DNA from: Pedobacter nototheniae
Lineage (GTDB): Bacteria > Bacteroidota > Bacteroidia > Sphingobacteriales > Sphingobacteriaceae
Length of the DNA stretch: 64,000 nucleotides
Assembly: GCF_004335085.1 (NCBI RefSeq)
Contig: NZ_RQRS01000005.1
Location: 62,001-126,000, forward strand
Direction of reading: 5' to 3'
Every line of letters starts with the position of its first letter. The stretch's first letter is position 1. The notes under the pieces were generated by a model. The model ran no database searches. It had not been told where the DNA came from and worked only from the letters and a program-made list of their open reading frames with translations. The position numbers and the translations under genes are program-made. Below, piece by piece: positions 9,308-17,216 of the stretch.

Positions 9308-11677
9308 TTATTCGTATTTTAAGGCATCAATAGGGTTTGCTTTAGCAACCTTAACGGATTGAATACTTACTGTTAGAATTGCAATTAAAATGGAAATTAC
9401 AATTGCTAGCAGGAAAGGTAAAAACGAAATGGCAACATGATATTCGAAAGCAGAAAGCCATTTGTTAATAATGATGTAGGCTAACGGGAAAGCAATTAGA
9501 TTTGCTATTGCAACCAGTTTTATAAAATCTTTGTTTAGCAGGGTTAAGATGTTACCTGTACTTGCACCCAACACTTTACGAATGCTGATCTCTTTTTTAC
9601 GCTGCTCGGCCATAAACAATGCTAAACCAAGCAAGCCCAGGCAGGAGATAAATATTGCGAAACCTCCAAACCAGTTGGAAAGGGTACCTAAAAGCTTTTC
9701 GTTTTGAAATTTTATTTCGAAAGATTCATCTACAAATTTACGGCCTACGGGATAGTTGGGTTCCATTTGTTTAACTAATTCATCTATTTTTTCTAGTGAT
9801 GAACTAATATTTTGATTGGGATTTAAACGAACTATAACCACTGCTGCCCCATCTCTGTAACTTGGATAAAATATCATTGGTGCAACTTTTTGATAAGCGC
9901 TTTCTACCACAAAATCCTTTACTACACCAACATTAGTCAATCTTGCGCCGCCCCAATTAATTACAGCTCCAATAGGGTTTTTAAGCCTCATCATTTTAAC
10001 CGCAGCTTCGTTTAGCATTACGCTGGCTGTATCGTGTGGAAATTTATCAGAAAACTCCCTTCCACTAATCAATTCTGTACCAATAGTTTCTACAAAATCA
10101 TTACCTATACCCCTATTATTAAATAAAATTGATTCGTTTGGATTTTTACCTTCCCACGAAATGCCCGTGGTATTATTTCCATTTTCGGTAATATCTTTAC
10201 TAAAAAAGGTAACATTTGATGCTGCACCCGATTTTATAAGTTGAGTTTTAAGTAATTCAAGCTTAGCATTATCATGCATTTTCCCCTCTACAGAAATTTG
10301 AATCAAATTAGTTTTATCATACCCAATAGGCTTGTTTTTAACATACCTAAGTTGCTGGTAAATAACTGAGGTGCAAATAATAAGGCACGCAGCAAAAACA
10401 AACTGCACTACAACCAACACTTTTCTAACCGAAACGGATGAATCTGTTTTAATTTTTAAACCTTTTAATACTTTAATTGGCTCAAAAGAAGATAAATATA
10501 AAGCCGGGTAGCTCCCTGCAATAAGTCCTGTAAAAACCATTAAAGCAAAAAGTGCAATCCAAAACTTGATGTTAGTGTAATCTATTTTCAATTCTATGTT
10601 TAATAAATTGTTAAAATACGACAAGCTAACTTCGACCAGAACGAACGACAAAACTGTTGCAAGAAAAGTTATAAATACCGATTCTAACAAGAACTGGCTT
10701 ATTAAGGATTTACGAGTAGAACCGATTGCCTTACGAATACCAACTTCTTTTGCTCTGCGCTCAGAACGGGCTGTTGATAAATTCATAAAGTTTACACAGG
10801 CAATTAGTAAAATACAAAAAGCAAGCATTATAAATATTTTCAGCTGATCTATTTTACCGCCTACTAATTTTCCATTTTCAAATTCATCATACAAATGCCA
10901 TTTGATTAGCGGATGCAAGGAAGCATCAGCTGTATTGTCTTTTTGATTGCGTTTATAAATGCCCTTCATGGCTGCATTTGCTTCGGTAAAAAACTTATTA
11001 TCTTGTAACTGAACAATAGTTAAACACATGTTGTTACCCCAGTTTTTATCCCGTGCCCACGATTCTCTTTTTTGAAATAATGCCCAGGGCATTAAACCTT
11101 CAAAAGTTATACTATTATTGGCAGGTACATCTTCAATTATGGCTTCCACCTTTAACACATCCTGATTTTCGAGCTTTACCGTTTTATTAATAGGATCTTC
11201 GTTGCCAAATAATTTCTTAGCAAAGGTTTTTGTTAAAATAATGGTGTTAACATCTTTTAATACTTGATTTGGATTACCCTTAATAAATTTATAATCTAAT
11301 ATTTTAACAAAAGAAGGATCGGCAAAAAGCACTCTGCTGGTTAATTTATTCTCGCCCACGGTAATCAACTTAGGGCTTGGATAGGTTGAATGCGATGCGT
11401 CTTTAACACCAGGGATTTTTTCTCTTACTTCATCTGCCATAGCATTAGGTGTCCATGCCCAGCTAAAAGTTTTACCATTTGCAGGGGCATGCTGATAAAC
11501 TACATAAGTTTTATCAACATTTGTGTACTGCCTATCGTAACTCCACTCGTACGCAATATACAGCAACAAAATCATACAACTTGCTAAGCCAATAGCCAAC
11601 CCACCAATATTGATTAAAGAAAATCCCTTGTTTTTCCAAAGGTTTCGCAGGGCTATTTTTAAGTTTAATTTGAACAT
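9308..11677 (-). CDS. MacB/FtsX-type ABC transporter permease
   Basis: Permease of 789 residues, the first intact copy downstream of the ATPase gene. It starts MFKLNLKIALRNLWKNKGFS and ends NPIDALKYE. Helix at about 20-42, MacB_PCD-like periplasmic domain, FtsX core near residue 294 (ACVNFMNLSTARSERRAKEV), second periplasmic part, and second FtsX core near residue 695 (EISIRKVLGASTGNILTLLN). Between it and the ATPase lie 305 bp containing the decayed tail of another permease (11724-11806). By family knowledge it would pair with the ATPase at 11983 and the adaptor at 12753 in a MacA-MacB-like assembly with the two functions split over separate genes. Confidence 0.92.
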   Translation of the reverse strand: MFKLNLKIALRNLWKNKGFSLINIGGLAIGLASCMILLLYIAYEWSYDRQYTNVDKTYVVYQHAPANGKTFSWAWTPNAMADEVREKIPGVKDASHSTYPSPKLITVGENKLTSRVLFADPSFVKILDYKFIKGNPNQVLKDVNTIILTKTFAKKLFGNEDPINKTVKLENQDVLKVEAIIEDVPANNSITFEGLMPWALFQKRESWARDKNWGNNMCLTIVQLQDNKFFTEANAAMKGIYKRNQKDNTADASLHPLIKWHLYDEFENGKLVGGKIDQLKIFIMLAFCILLIACVNFMNLSTARSERRAKEVGIRKAIGSTRKSLISQFLLESVFITFLATVLSFVLVEVSLSYFNNLLNIELKIDYTNIKFWIALFALMVFTGLIAGSYPALYLSSFEPIKVLKGLKIKTDSSVSVRKVLVVVQFVFAACLIICTSVIYQQLRYVKNKPIGYDKTNLIQISVEGKMHDNAKLELLKTQLIKSGAASNVTFFSKDITENGNNTTGISWEGKNPNESILFNNRGIGNDFVETIGTELISGREFSDKFPHDTASVMLNEAAVKMMRLKNPIGAVINWGGARLTNVGVVKDFVVESAYQKVAPMIFYPSYRDGAAVVIVRLNPNQNISSSLEKIDELVKQMEPNYPVGRKFVDESFEIKFQNEKLLGTLSNWFGGFAIFISCLGLLGLALFMAEQRKKEISIRKVLGASTGNILTLLNKDFIKLVAIANLIAFPLAYIIINKWLSAFEYHVAISFLPFLLAIVISILIAILTVSIQSVKVAKANPIDALKYE

Positions 11678-11723
11678 ATTAGATTAACTATAAAATTGTT
11701 GGACTGATTAATTGTAAACTGAG

Positions 11724-11806
11724 TTATTTGTATTTTAAAGCTTCTACTGGGTTTGCCTTAGCTGCTTTTTATGCTTGAAAGCTTACTGTTAAAAATGCTA
11801 TCTGGT
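11724..11806 (-). pseudogene. 3' remnant of a sixth MacB/FtsX permease
   Basis: Read on the minus strand, this stretch translates as IAFLTVSFQA, a TAA stop, then KAAKANPVEALKYK and a final TAA. It matches the last 25 residues of the intact permeases (for example IAILTVSLQTFKVAKANAID followed by ALKYE). The internal stop and the loss of homology upstream of about 11806 show a gene that was almost entirely deleted. It sits where another permease would be expected, directly after the ATPase gene. The surrounding 11807-11982 holds a short hairpin (11852-11869, TCTTCCC/GGGAAGA) and no gene I can recognise. Confidence 0.8.
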
Positions 11807-11982
11807 TTTTATATTTTGTTAAAGGTTTAGCTTTTAAAGTGCCAATCCCCCTCTTCCCATCCGGGAAGACTTTTGGGCTGGCTATCATTAACTAAAACTA
11901 AATTCTTTATTTCAAGGCGCTAAACAGAAGGCAAAAGCTTGTACAATTAAACCTTCAATCTTTAAACCTTCTGCCTTTGCCC

Positions 11983-12681
11983 TTAAATTAATTCTTCGTT
12001 TCTACTTTTATTTACCTTTTCCGAAATCACATGTCCATCTTTTAAATTGATAATTCTGTTAGAAAAACTGGCATCGTGGCTGGAGTGTGTCACCATTACG
12101 ATGGTGGTTCCGGTTTCGTTTAATTCGCAAAGCAATTCCATTACTTCATTTCCATGCGAGCTATCCAAATTTCCCGTTGGCTCATCAGCCAAAACCAATT
12201 TCGGTTTGGTAACTAAAGCTCTTGCAACGGCAACACGCTGCTGCTGGCCACCAGATAGTTGCTGAGGAAAGTGACCGCTTCTATTTACAATATTCATGCG
12301 TTCAATAATTTCGTTTACCAACTTTTTACGCTCTGTTGCAGGCACTTTATTATAGATTAAAGGAAGTTCAATGTTTTCGAAAACCGTTAATTCATCAATC
12401 AGGTTGAAATTTTGGAACACAAACCCCATATTTCTCTTACGGAAATTAGAACGCTCCCTATCATTTAAGGTTAAAAGTTCAGTATCTATAAATTTGTAGC
12501 TTCCACTTTCAGGTTTATCCAATAAGCCCATTACATTAAGCAATGTAGATTTACCGCAGCCTGATGGCCCCATAATTGATACAAATTCTCCTGCAGCAAC
12601 ATGAAGGTTAATTCCATTTAATGCGGTGGTTTCTACCTCTTCAGTTTTGTAAACTTTTTCCAGATTTTCTATTTTAATCAT
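11983..12681 (-). CDS. ABC transporter ATP-binding protein, LolD/MacB type
   Basis: Cytoplasmic ATPase of 232 residues that would energise the permeases around it. Walker A GPSGCGKST (38-46), Q-loop FQNFNL near 89, signature LSGGQQQ (142-148), Walker B LVLADEP (162-168) followed by TGNLD, and an H-loop histidine in MVTHS. The length and the GNLD D-loop are typical of the LolD/MacB/FtsE branch, which works by mechanotransmission rather than bulk transport. It is the only ATPase in the cluster and lies 71 bp downstream of the adaptor gene, same strand. Start chosen at the ATG opening MIKIENLEKVYKT, the normal start of this family. Confidence 0.95.
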   Translation of the reverse strand: MIKIENLEKVYKTEEVETTALNGINLHVAAGEFVSIMGPSGCGKSTLLNVMGLLDKPESGSYKFIDTELLTLNDRERSNFRKRNMGFVFQNFNLIDELTVFENIELPLIYNKVPATERKKLVNEIIERMNIVNRSGHFPQQLSGGQQQRVAVARALVTKPKLVLADEPTGNLDSSHGNEVMELLCELNETGTTIVMVTHSSHDASFSNRIINLKDGHVISEKVNKSRNEELI

Positions 12682-12752
12682 AACCTAATTGTTGTAAAGT
12701 TTGAATGTTTTAGTTAAAATGTTTCGGGCCTAACCCCAATTCCTATATATAT

Positions 12753-13997
12753 TTATTTACTTATTTCTACCTGATCGTATTGGTTAAACTGATCGTATGA
12801 AGAAGTGATTACCTCATCATTTTTCTGTAAACCATCCAATATTTCATAATAAAGGTAGTTTTTACGGCCAATTTTAACGTTTCGTTTCGTTGCTTTTCCA
12901 TTGCTTACCACAAATACCCATGCACCTCCAGTACTTTGGAAGAACTGCCCTTGCGCTAAAAGCAATGATTTACTATTATCAGATAAAGTTAGTTTTGTTT
13001 GTAAAGATAAACCACGACGTAAACCATCAGGAGAGCCATTTTTGAAAACCATTTCCACCTGAAACTGTCCTGCGGTAACCTCTGGAATAACCTTGCTTAC
13101 CGTTAAATCATAGGTTTTACCATTAAACTCACAGCTAGCCGTTTGTCCCTCCTTAACTCTGTTTATATAATATTCATCAACGCCAGCCTGTAATTTATAA
13201 CCTTGCAAAACATCAATCTTTCCAATCATTTCATTTGAGGTATACGATTTACCAATCACCGGATCGTAAGAAGATAACTTACCAGATACCGGCGCTTTAA
13301 TCGTCATGTTTTCAATGTTTTTACGAATCATTTCCAAACTCTCGTTCATTTGCCCCATACTTTGATCTATTTGAGCCAATTGCATTTTACGACTTTGGTT
13401 TTCTTGTTGAATAGCTTGTCTTACAATTTTGCGCTTACCCTGATAATATTCATAATCTTGATTCGATTTTGTAAATTCTTGTGTGGTAATTACTTTTTTC
13501 GAGTATAAAGCGCTATCCAGGCGATATTGCCTGGCGGCAGTACGTAGATTATTTTCAACATCCAGTAAATCCTGATTTAAAACCCTTTGATTTTGTTCCA
13601 AATCCAATCTCGATTTACGCAATTGATTAATTTGTTCAGTAGCTGCCGTTTGGCTTGATGTGTAGCTTAACATAGCGTTAGAATTTGAAATCCTCAACAG
13701 CGGTGTTCCCTTTACTACGGATGAACCATTTTCAGTAAAAATTTCAGCAACAGTTCCACCTTCAGATGAACTTACAATTACTGAAGTTAATGGCACAACA
13801 CTCGCATTTAATAAAACTACATCTTCAAAATCGCCATACTGTACTTTGCTAATCGTTAGTTTATCCGCATCAGCCTTGTATACTTTTTTTAATGATAAGG
13901 TATAGCCATAAATTACAACTGCAACAAATGCAACTGCCCCACCTAATATTAATAAGGTTTTAGTGCTAAATCTTTTCTTTTCTATTTTCTTATCCAT
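12753..13997 (-). CDS. HlyD/MacA-family periplasmic adaptor subunit
   Basis: Membrane-fusion protein of 414 residues linking an inner-membrane ABC complex to the periplasm or an outer-membrane channel. One membrane anchor (about 12-32, LLILGGAVAFVAVVIYGYTL), no lipobox, a first half-lipoyl segment (EGGTVAEIFTENGSSVVKGT), a long coiled coil rich in Q, N, R and L at about 115-225, the second half-lipoyl part (NMTIKAPVSGKLSSYD), then beta-barrel and membrane-proximal domains ending QYDQVEISK. First gene of the leftward run adaptor-ATPase-permeases. Its 179-bp upstream region, shared with the divergent regulator at 14177, carries the palindrome pair and the best-placed sigma54-like element. No TolC-like gene is in the window. 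Confidence 0.92.
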   Translation of the reverse strand: MDKKIEKKRFSTKTLLILGGAVAFVAVVIYGYTLSLKKVYKADADKLTISKVQYGDFEDVVLLNASVVPLTSVIVSSSEGGTVAEIFTENGSSVVKGTPLLRISNSNAMLSYTSSQTAATEQINQLRKSRLDLEQNQRVLNQDLLDVENNLRTAARQYRLDSALYSKKVITTQEFTKSNQDYEYYQGKRKIVRQAIQQENQSRKMQLAQIDQSMGQMNESLEMIRKNIENMTIKAPVSGKLSSYDPVIGKSYTSNEMIGKIDVLQGYKLQAGVDEYYINRVKEGQTASCEFNGKTYDLTVSKVIPEVTAGQFQVEMVFKNGSPDGLRRGLSLQTKLTLSDNSKSLLLAQGQFFQSTGGAWVFVVSNGKATKRNVKIGRKNYLYYEILDGLQKNDEVITSSYDQFNQYDQVEISK

Positions 13998-14026
13998 TGT
14001 TTGTTGGTACTGTTTTGTTGCTTAAT

Positions 14027-14045
14027 AACCAAGCTTGTGCCAAAA
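14027..14045 (-). promoter_or_regulatory. sigma54-like promoter of the adaptor/ATPase/permease operon
   Basis: Minus strand: TTTTGGCACAAGCTTGGTT. The TTGGCAC core fits the -24 element and is identical over 14 bases (TTTGGCACAAGCTT) to the site at 60878 before the DUF2807 gene. The -12 position has GT instead of GC. It lies 64 bp from the palindrome pair and about 30 bp before the ATG at 13997, the geometry of an enhancer-dependent promoter. Confidence 0.6.
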
Positions 14046-14104
14046 GCAAATACCTGAATAATTATCTATAAAACAGACACTTAAATTTTTTATCAACATT
14101 GTAA

Positions 14105-14141
14105 TGTTCATTATCGGACAGTTTATGTGCGAGATCGAACA
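14105..14141. promoter_or_regulatory. tandem 16-bp palindromes, predicted activator site (copy b)
   Basis: TGTTCATTATCGGACA (14105-14120) and TGTGCGAGATCGAACA (14126-14141), 21 bp apart. The first, better palindrome faces the adaptor promoter. The second ends only 35 bp before the ATG of the divergent response regulator, so the same binding event could repress the regulator's own promoter while activating the adaptor operon (inference). Confidence 0.8.
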
Positions 14142-14176
14142 GTTTTATTAATTTCGTATAATCAAATTTCTATTTT

Positions 14177-15547
14177 ATGCTAGATGCCACTGTATTAATT
14201 ATTGATGATGACGATGATATTCTGCTTAGTGCGAGATTATTTCTTAAACAGCAGGTTAAACAGGTAATCACTTGCAAATCGCCAAAGGAGATTAATATTT
14301 TATTAAGTAAAAATGAGGTAGATATCATTTTACTGGATATGAACTATCAGAAAGGAGCCAGTGATGGCCGCGAAGGTTTATACTGGTTAGAGCATATTCT
14401 TTCAATCGATAAGGATTATGTTGTGATTTTGATGACTGCCTTTGGAAATGTAGAGCTTGCCGTAAAAGCGATTAAAAAAGGTGCTACAGATTTTATTCTT
14501 AAGCCTTGGGAAAACGAAAAGCTTTTCGCCACCCTTTCTGCTGCATCCAAACTGCGAGAATCTACCCGAAAAGTAAAGAAACTAGAAAAAATCCATTCTT
14601 CGTTACAAAAAGATATGACCCGCGGTTTCGAAAACATTGTTGGCGAAGCTGAAGTAATTAAGCAATTACAAAACACTTTGGTAAAAGTAGCTCCTACTGA
14701 TGCTAATATGCTTATTTTGGGCGAAAACGGAACAGGTAAACAAGTATTTGCCTACGAAATCCATAGATACTCTCAGCGCAAAAACCAAGTTTTTATGCAT
14801 GTGGATTTAGGTTCTTTAAATGAAAATCTATTTGAAAGTGAACTTTTTGGATATGCCAAAGGTGCATTTACCGATGCCAAAGAAGATAAACCAGGAAGAT
14901 TTGAACTTGCAGATGGTGGAACAATATTTTTGGACGAGATTGGAAACTTAACGCTTCCTTTACAAGCAAAATTATTAAGCGTTTTACAAAATAGAACGGT
15001 TACCCGCCTCGGCGAAAGTAAAGAGCGTAAAATAAATGTGCGCTTAATTACGGCTACCAACATGCCTTTAAACGAGATGGTTGCTAAAAATACCTTTAGG
15101 CAGGATTTGTTGTTCAGAATAAATACAGTAGAGCTTTTACTGCCACCTTTGCGCAAACGTGGAACAGATATTTTATTGCTTGCTAATCATTTTATGCAAG
15201 TTTTCAGCTCAAAATATCATAAAGAAACACGTAGTTTAAGTCCGAAGGTAGAAGCGGCACTTTTAAATTATAACTGGCCAGGAAACGTTCGGGAGCTTCA
15301 GCATGTTTTAGAAAGAGCCGTAATTATGAGCGATGGAACAACCATTTCTGAAGAAGATTTACAGCTAAGTCCGCAGCGTTTTGCTAATAATAATGCCATG
15401 CCTGATGAAATGGCACTGGAAGATATGGAAAAAATGATGGTGCAAAAAGCAATCGATAAACATAAGGGAAACATATCAAAAGCTGCTGCAGAACTAGGTT
15501 TAACTCGTGCTGCTTTATACCGTAGAATTGAGAAATTTGGAATATAA
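14177..15547 (+). CDS. sigma54-dependent response regulator, NtrC family
   Basis: Transcription activator of 456 residues. Receiver domain 1-125 with acidic pocket at DDDDD (10-14), phospho-acceptor D54 (ILLDMNY) and K109 (LKPW). AAA+ domain about 150-385 with Walker A GENGTGK (182-188), Walker B FLDEIG (251-256) and arginine-rich RLITATN. The sigma54-contact loop reads GAFTDA (229-234) rather than the textbook GAFTGA. A Fis-type helix-turn-helix closes the protein (NISKAAAELGLTRAALYRRI). It is followed 83 bp later by its probable sensor kinase and is divergent from the adaptor operon. The three palindrome pairs in the window are the obvious candidates for its binding sites because two flank its own cluster. 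Confidence 0.93.
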   Translation: MLDATVLIIDDDDDILLSARLFLKQQVKQVITCKSPKEINILLSKNEVDIILLDMNYQKGASDGREGLYWLEHILSIDKDYVVILMTAFGNVELAVKAIKKGATDFILKPWENEKLFATLSAASKLRESTRKVKKLEKIHSSLQKDMTRGFENIVGEAEVIKQLQNTLVKVAPTDANMLILGENGTGKQVFAYEIHRYSQRKNQVFMHVDLGSLNENLFESELFGYAKGAFTDAKEDKPGRFELADGGTIFLDEIGNLTLPLQAKLLSVLQNRTVTRLGESKERKINVRLITATNMPLNEMVAKNTFRQDLLFRINTVELLLPPLRKRGTDILLLANHFMQVFSSKYHKETRSLSPKVEAALLNYNWPGNVRELQHVLERAVIMSDGTTISEEDLQLSPQRFANNNAMPDEMALEDMEKMMVQKAIDKHKGNISKAAAELGLTRAALYRRIEKFGI

Positions 15548-15630
15548 GGGTAGGAAGGTTGAAAATCAAAACGCTTTTGCGCCAACTTTAAACCTTCTAC
15601 CTTTAAACCCTCTACCCTAAACCTTAAAAA

Positions 15631-16992
15631 ATGTTTTATAAACGCTTCACCTTTCGTTTAATATTTCGCCTGGTTATCATTAACCTACTTGGCTATTTAT
15701 TGTTCTACCTGATTAAAAATACTCAACTTTGGTTTACAATAATTGGTTTGGGTTTAGTTTTTATAGGCACCATTATTTCGCTTTACCTTTATATTAACGA
15801 AATCAGGGCAGATATAAAGCGCTTTATCCTCGCTGTAAAAACCAGAGATCATACTTTAAATTTCAAAAATAAAACAACAAAAGGCAGTTTTCCCGAGTTA
15901 TACGAATCCTTCAGTGATATTTTATTAGTTCACAAACAAATCAGACTAGAGCAAGAAGCCATGTTTCAATTGATTAAAACCATTTTGGAACAGGTTCCCG
16001 TGGGTGTAATCGTTGTAAATAACACAGAGAAACAATTGAATGAGAACATGGAAATTGCTTTCTTCAATCAGGCAGCATCTAACTTATTGGGCGTACCAGC
16101 GTATAAATATTGGCATCGCTTATCGCAACACTTACCAACTTTCGCAAATGAAGTAGATCAAATTATTACTGGCGGAAAACGTTTTTTAGAACTTAAAATT
16201 CAAGATAAATTCATCCAGCTATCAACAGAAGTAATTCCCCTAAATTTATATGGAAACAATTATATCATTATTAGTTTCCAAAATATTAAGGATGAAATAG
16301 AACAAAAAGAAACCGAAGCCTGGAACCGACTAATTGGGGTTATTTCTCATGAAATTTTGAATTCCATCACACCAATCAGCTCTCTATCTGATACAATTAA
16401 TAGAATGGTTACCGATAAAGAAAATTTAACGGAAGATGAGATGGACGATTTAAAAACTGCTTTACAAACCATTCAAAGAAGATCTTCAGGACTTTTAGAT
16501 TTTGTTAAAGATTATCGTTTAATCGCCGAGTTACCTACCCCTAACCTGGAAACACATACCATTGGCGAAATATTGAAACATATTAAAGTATTAATGCAGC
16601 CATTTGCAAAAGTGCGTAATGTGGTTCTTGATGTAGAGCAAACTTCATCAAGAATTACTGTACAACTGGATTTAAAATTGGTTGAGCAAGTACTTATTAA
16701 TTTAATCACCAATAGTATTTACGCTGTTGAAGAAATGGAAAATCCACATATCCAAGTAAATTACAGGTTGGAAAGTAATAAACTTTACATCGAAGTAATT
16801 GATAATGGAAGAGGTATTGAGGCCAATGATTTGGAAAAAATATTTGTTCCGTTTTATACCACTCGTAAAACTGGTTCGGGAATTGGATTAACCATTAGTC
16901 GCAATATTATGAAAATGCATAAAGGAGGCATCGAAGTGGCGTCTACGCCTGGTGAAGGCACTACCTTTTCTTTGATATTTAATTATGTTTAA
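15631..16992 (+). CDS. NtrY-like sensor histidine kinase
   Basis: Inner-membrane kinase of 453 residues. Two membrane helices at about 10-28 and 33-56 with a very short periplasmic loop, so the signal is likely sensed in or near the membrane; then a linker, a PAS domain (about 112-220), a phospho-acceptor helix with H240 (VISHEILNSITP) and a HATPase domain with the N-box LINLITNSIYAVEE, G-box DNGRGIE and TGSGIGLTIS. The architecture matches the NtrY-type kinases that pair with NtrC-family regulators. Same strand as the regulator at 14177 and separated by a short spacer (15548-15630) with pyrimidine-rich repeats (AACCTTCTACC-like), so the two should be co-transcribed. Confidence 0.92.
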   Translation: MFYKRFTFRLIFRLVIINLLGYLLFYLIKNTQLWFTIIGLGLVFIGTIISLYLYINEIRADIKRFILAVKTRDHTLNFKNKTTKGSFPELYESFSDILLVHKQIRLEQEAMFQLIKTILEQVPVGVIVVNNTEKQLNENMEIAFFNQAASNLLGVPAYKYWHRLSQHLPTFANEVDQIITGGKRFLELKIQDKFIQLSTEVIPLNLYGNNYIIISFQNIKDEIEQKETEAWNRLIGVISHEILNSITPISSLSDTINRMVTDKENLTEDEMDDLKTALQTIQRRSSGLLDFVKDYRLIAELPTPNLETHTIGEILKHIKVLMQPFAKVRNVVLDVEQTSSRITVQLDLKLVEQVLINLITNSIYAVEEMENPHIQVNYRLESNKLYIEVIDNGRGIEANDLEKIFVPFYTTRKTGSGIGLTISRNIMKMHKGGIEVASTPGEGTTFSLIFNYV

Positions 16993-17008
16993 GGTTGATT
17001 TGTAATTA

Positions 17009-17067
17009 AAGGATTGCAAATCCTTATTTATTTTAGATTCGGGATGCGCTATGCTTAACATCCCGAA
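17009..17067 (+). terminator. two hairpins downstream of the kinase gene
   Basis: AAGGATT-GCA-AATCCTT (17010-17026, followed by ATTTATTTT) and TTCGGGATG/CATCCCGAA (17038-17067) follow the kinase stop codon. Plausible transcription end; neither has a clean U-tract. The rest of 16993-17216 is AT-rich with no gene seen; it should contain the promoter of the downstream otsA-otsB gene. Confidence 0.4.
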
Positions 17068-17216
17068 TAGCAAAAAAAGCAAAGGCAGATTTATAAATCT
17101 CTATTTGTTTCTGTCATCCTCAGCTAATGGATTAATCATTTGAATGTTTTTTAACACAAAAATTCAAACAAAAACATGTTAAAGGGCTTTATTTAATAGA
17201 TACATCCCAAATTAGC

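Noticed and set aside
11830..11846. GG-N10-GC on the minus strand (TTGGCACTTTAAAAGC) upstream of the permease at 9308
   Set aside because: It fits the minimal sigma54 spacing, but no palindrome pair lies upstream and the -12 region is poor. Kept out of the feature list as probable chance.
11905..11925. Second possible permease tail (GCCTTGAAATAA on the minus strand)
   Set aside because: Only four codons resemble the family end; too short to separate from chance.
14177..15547. Several antisense frames over the response regulator
   Set aside because: Long frames opposite a gene with intact motifs; no independent support.
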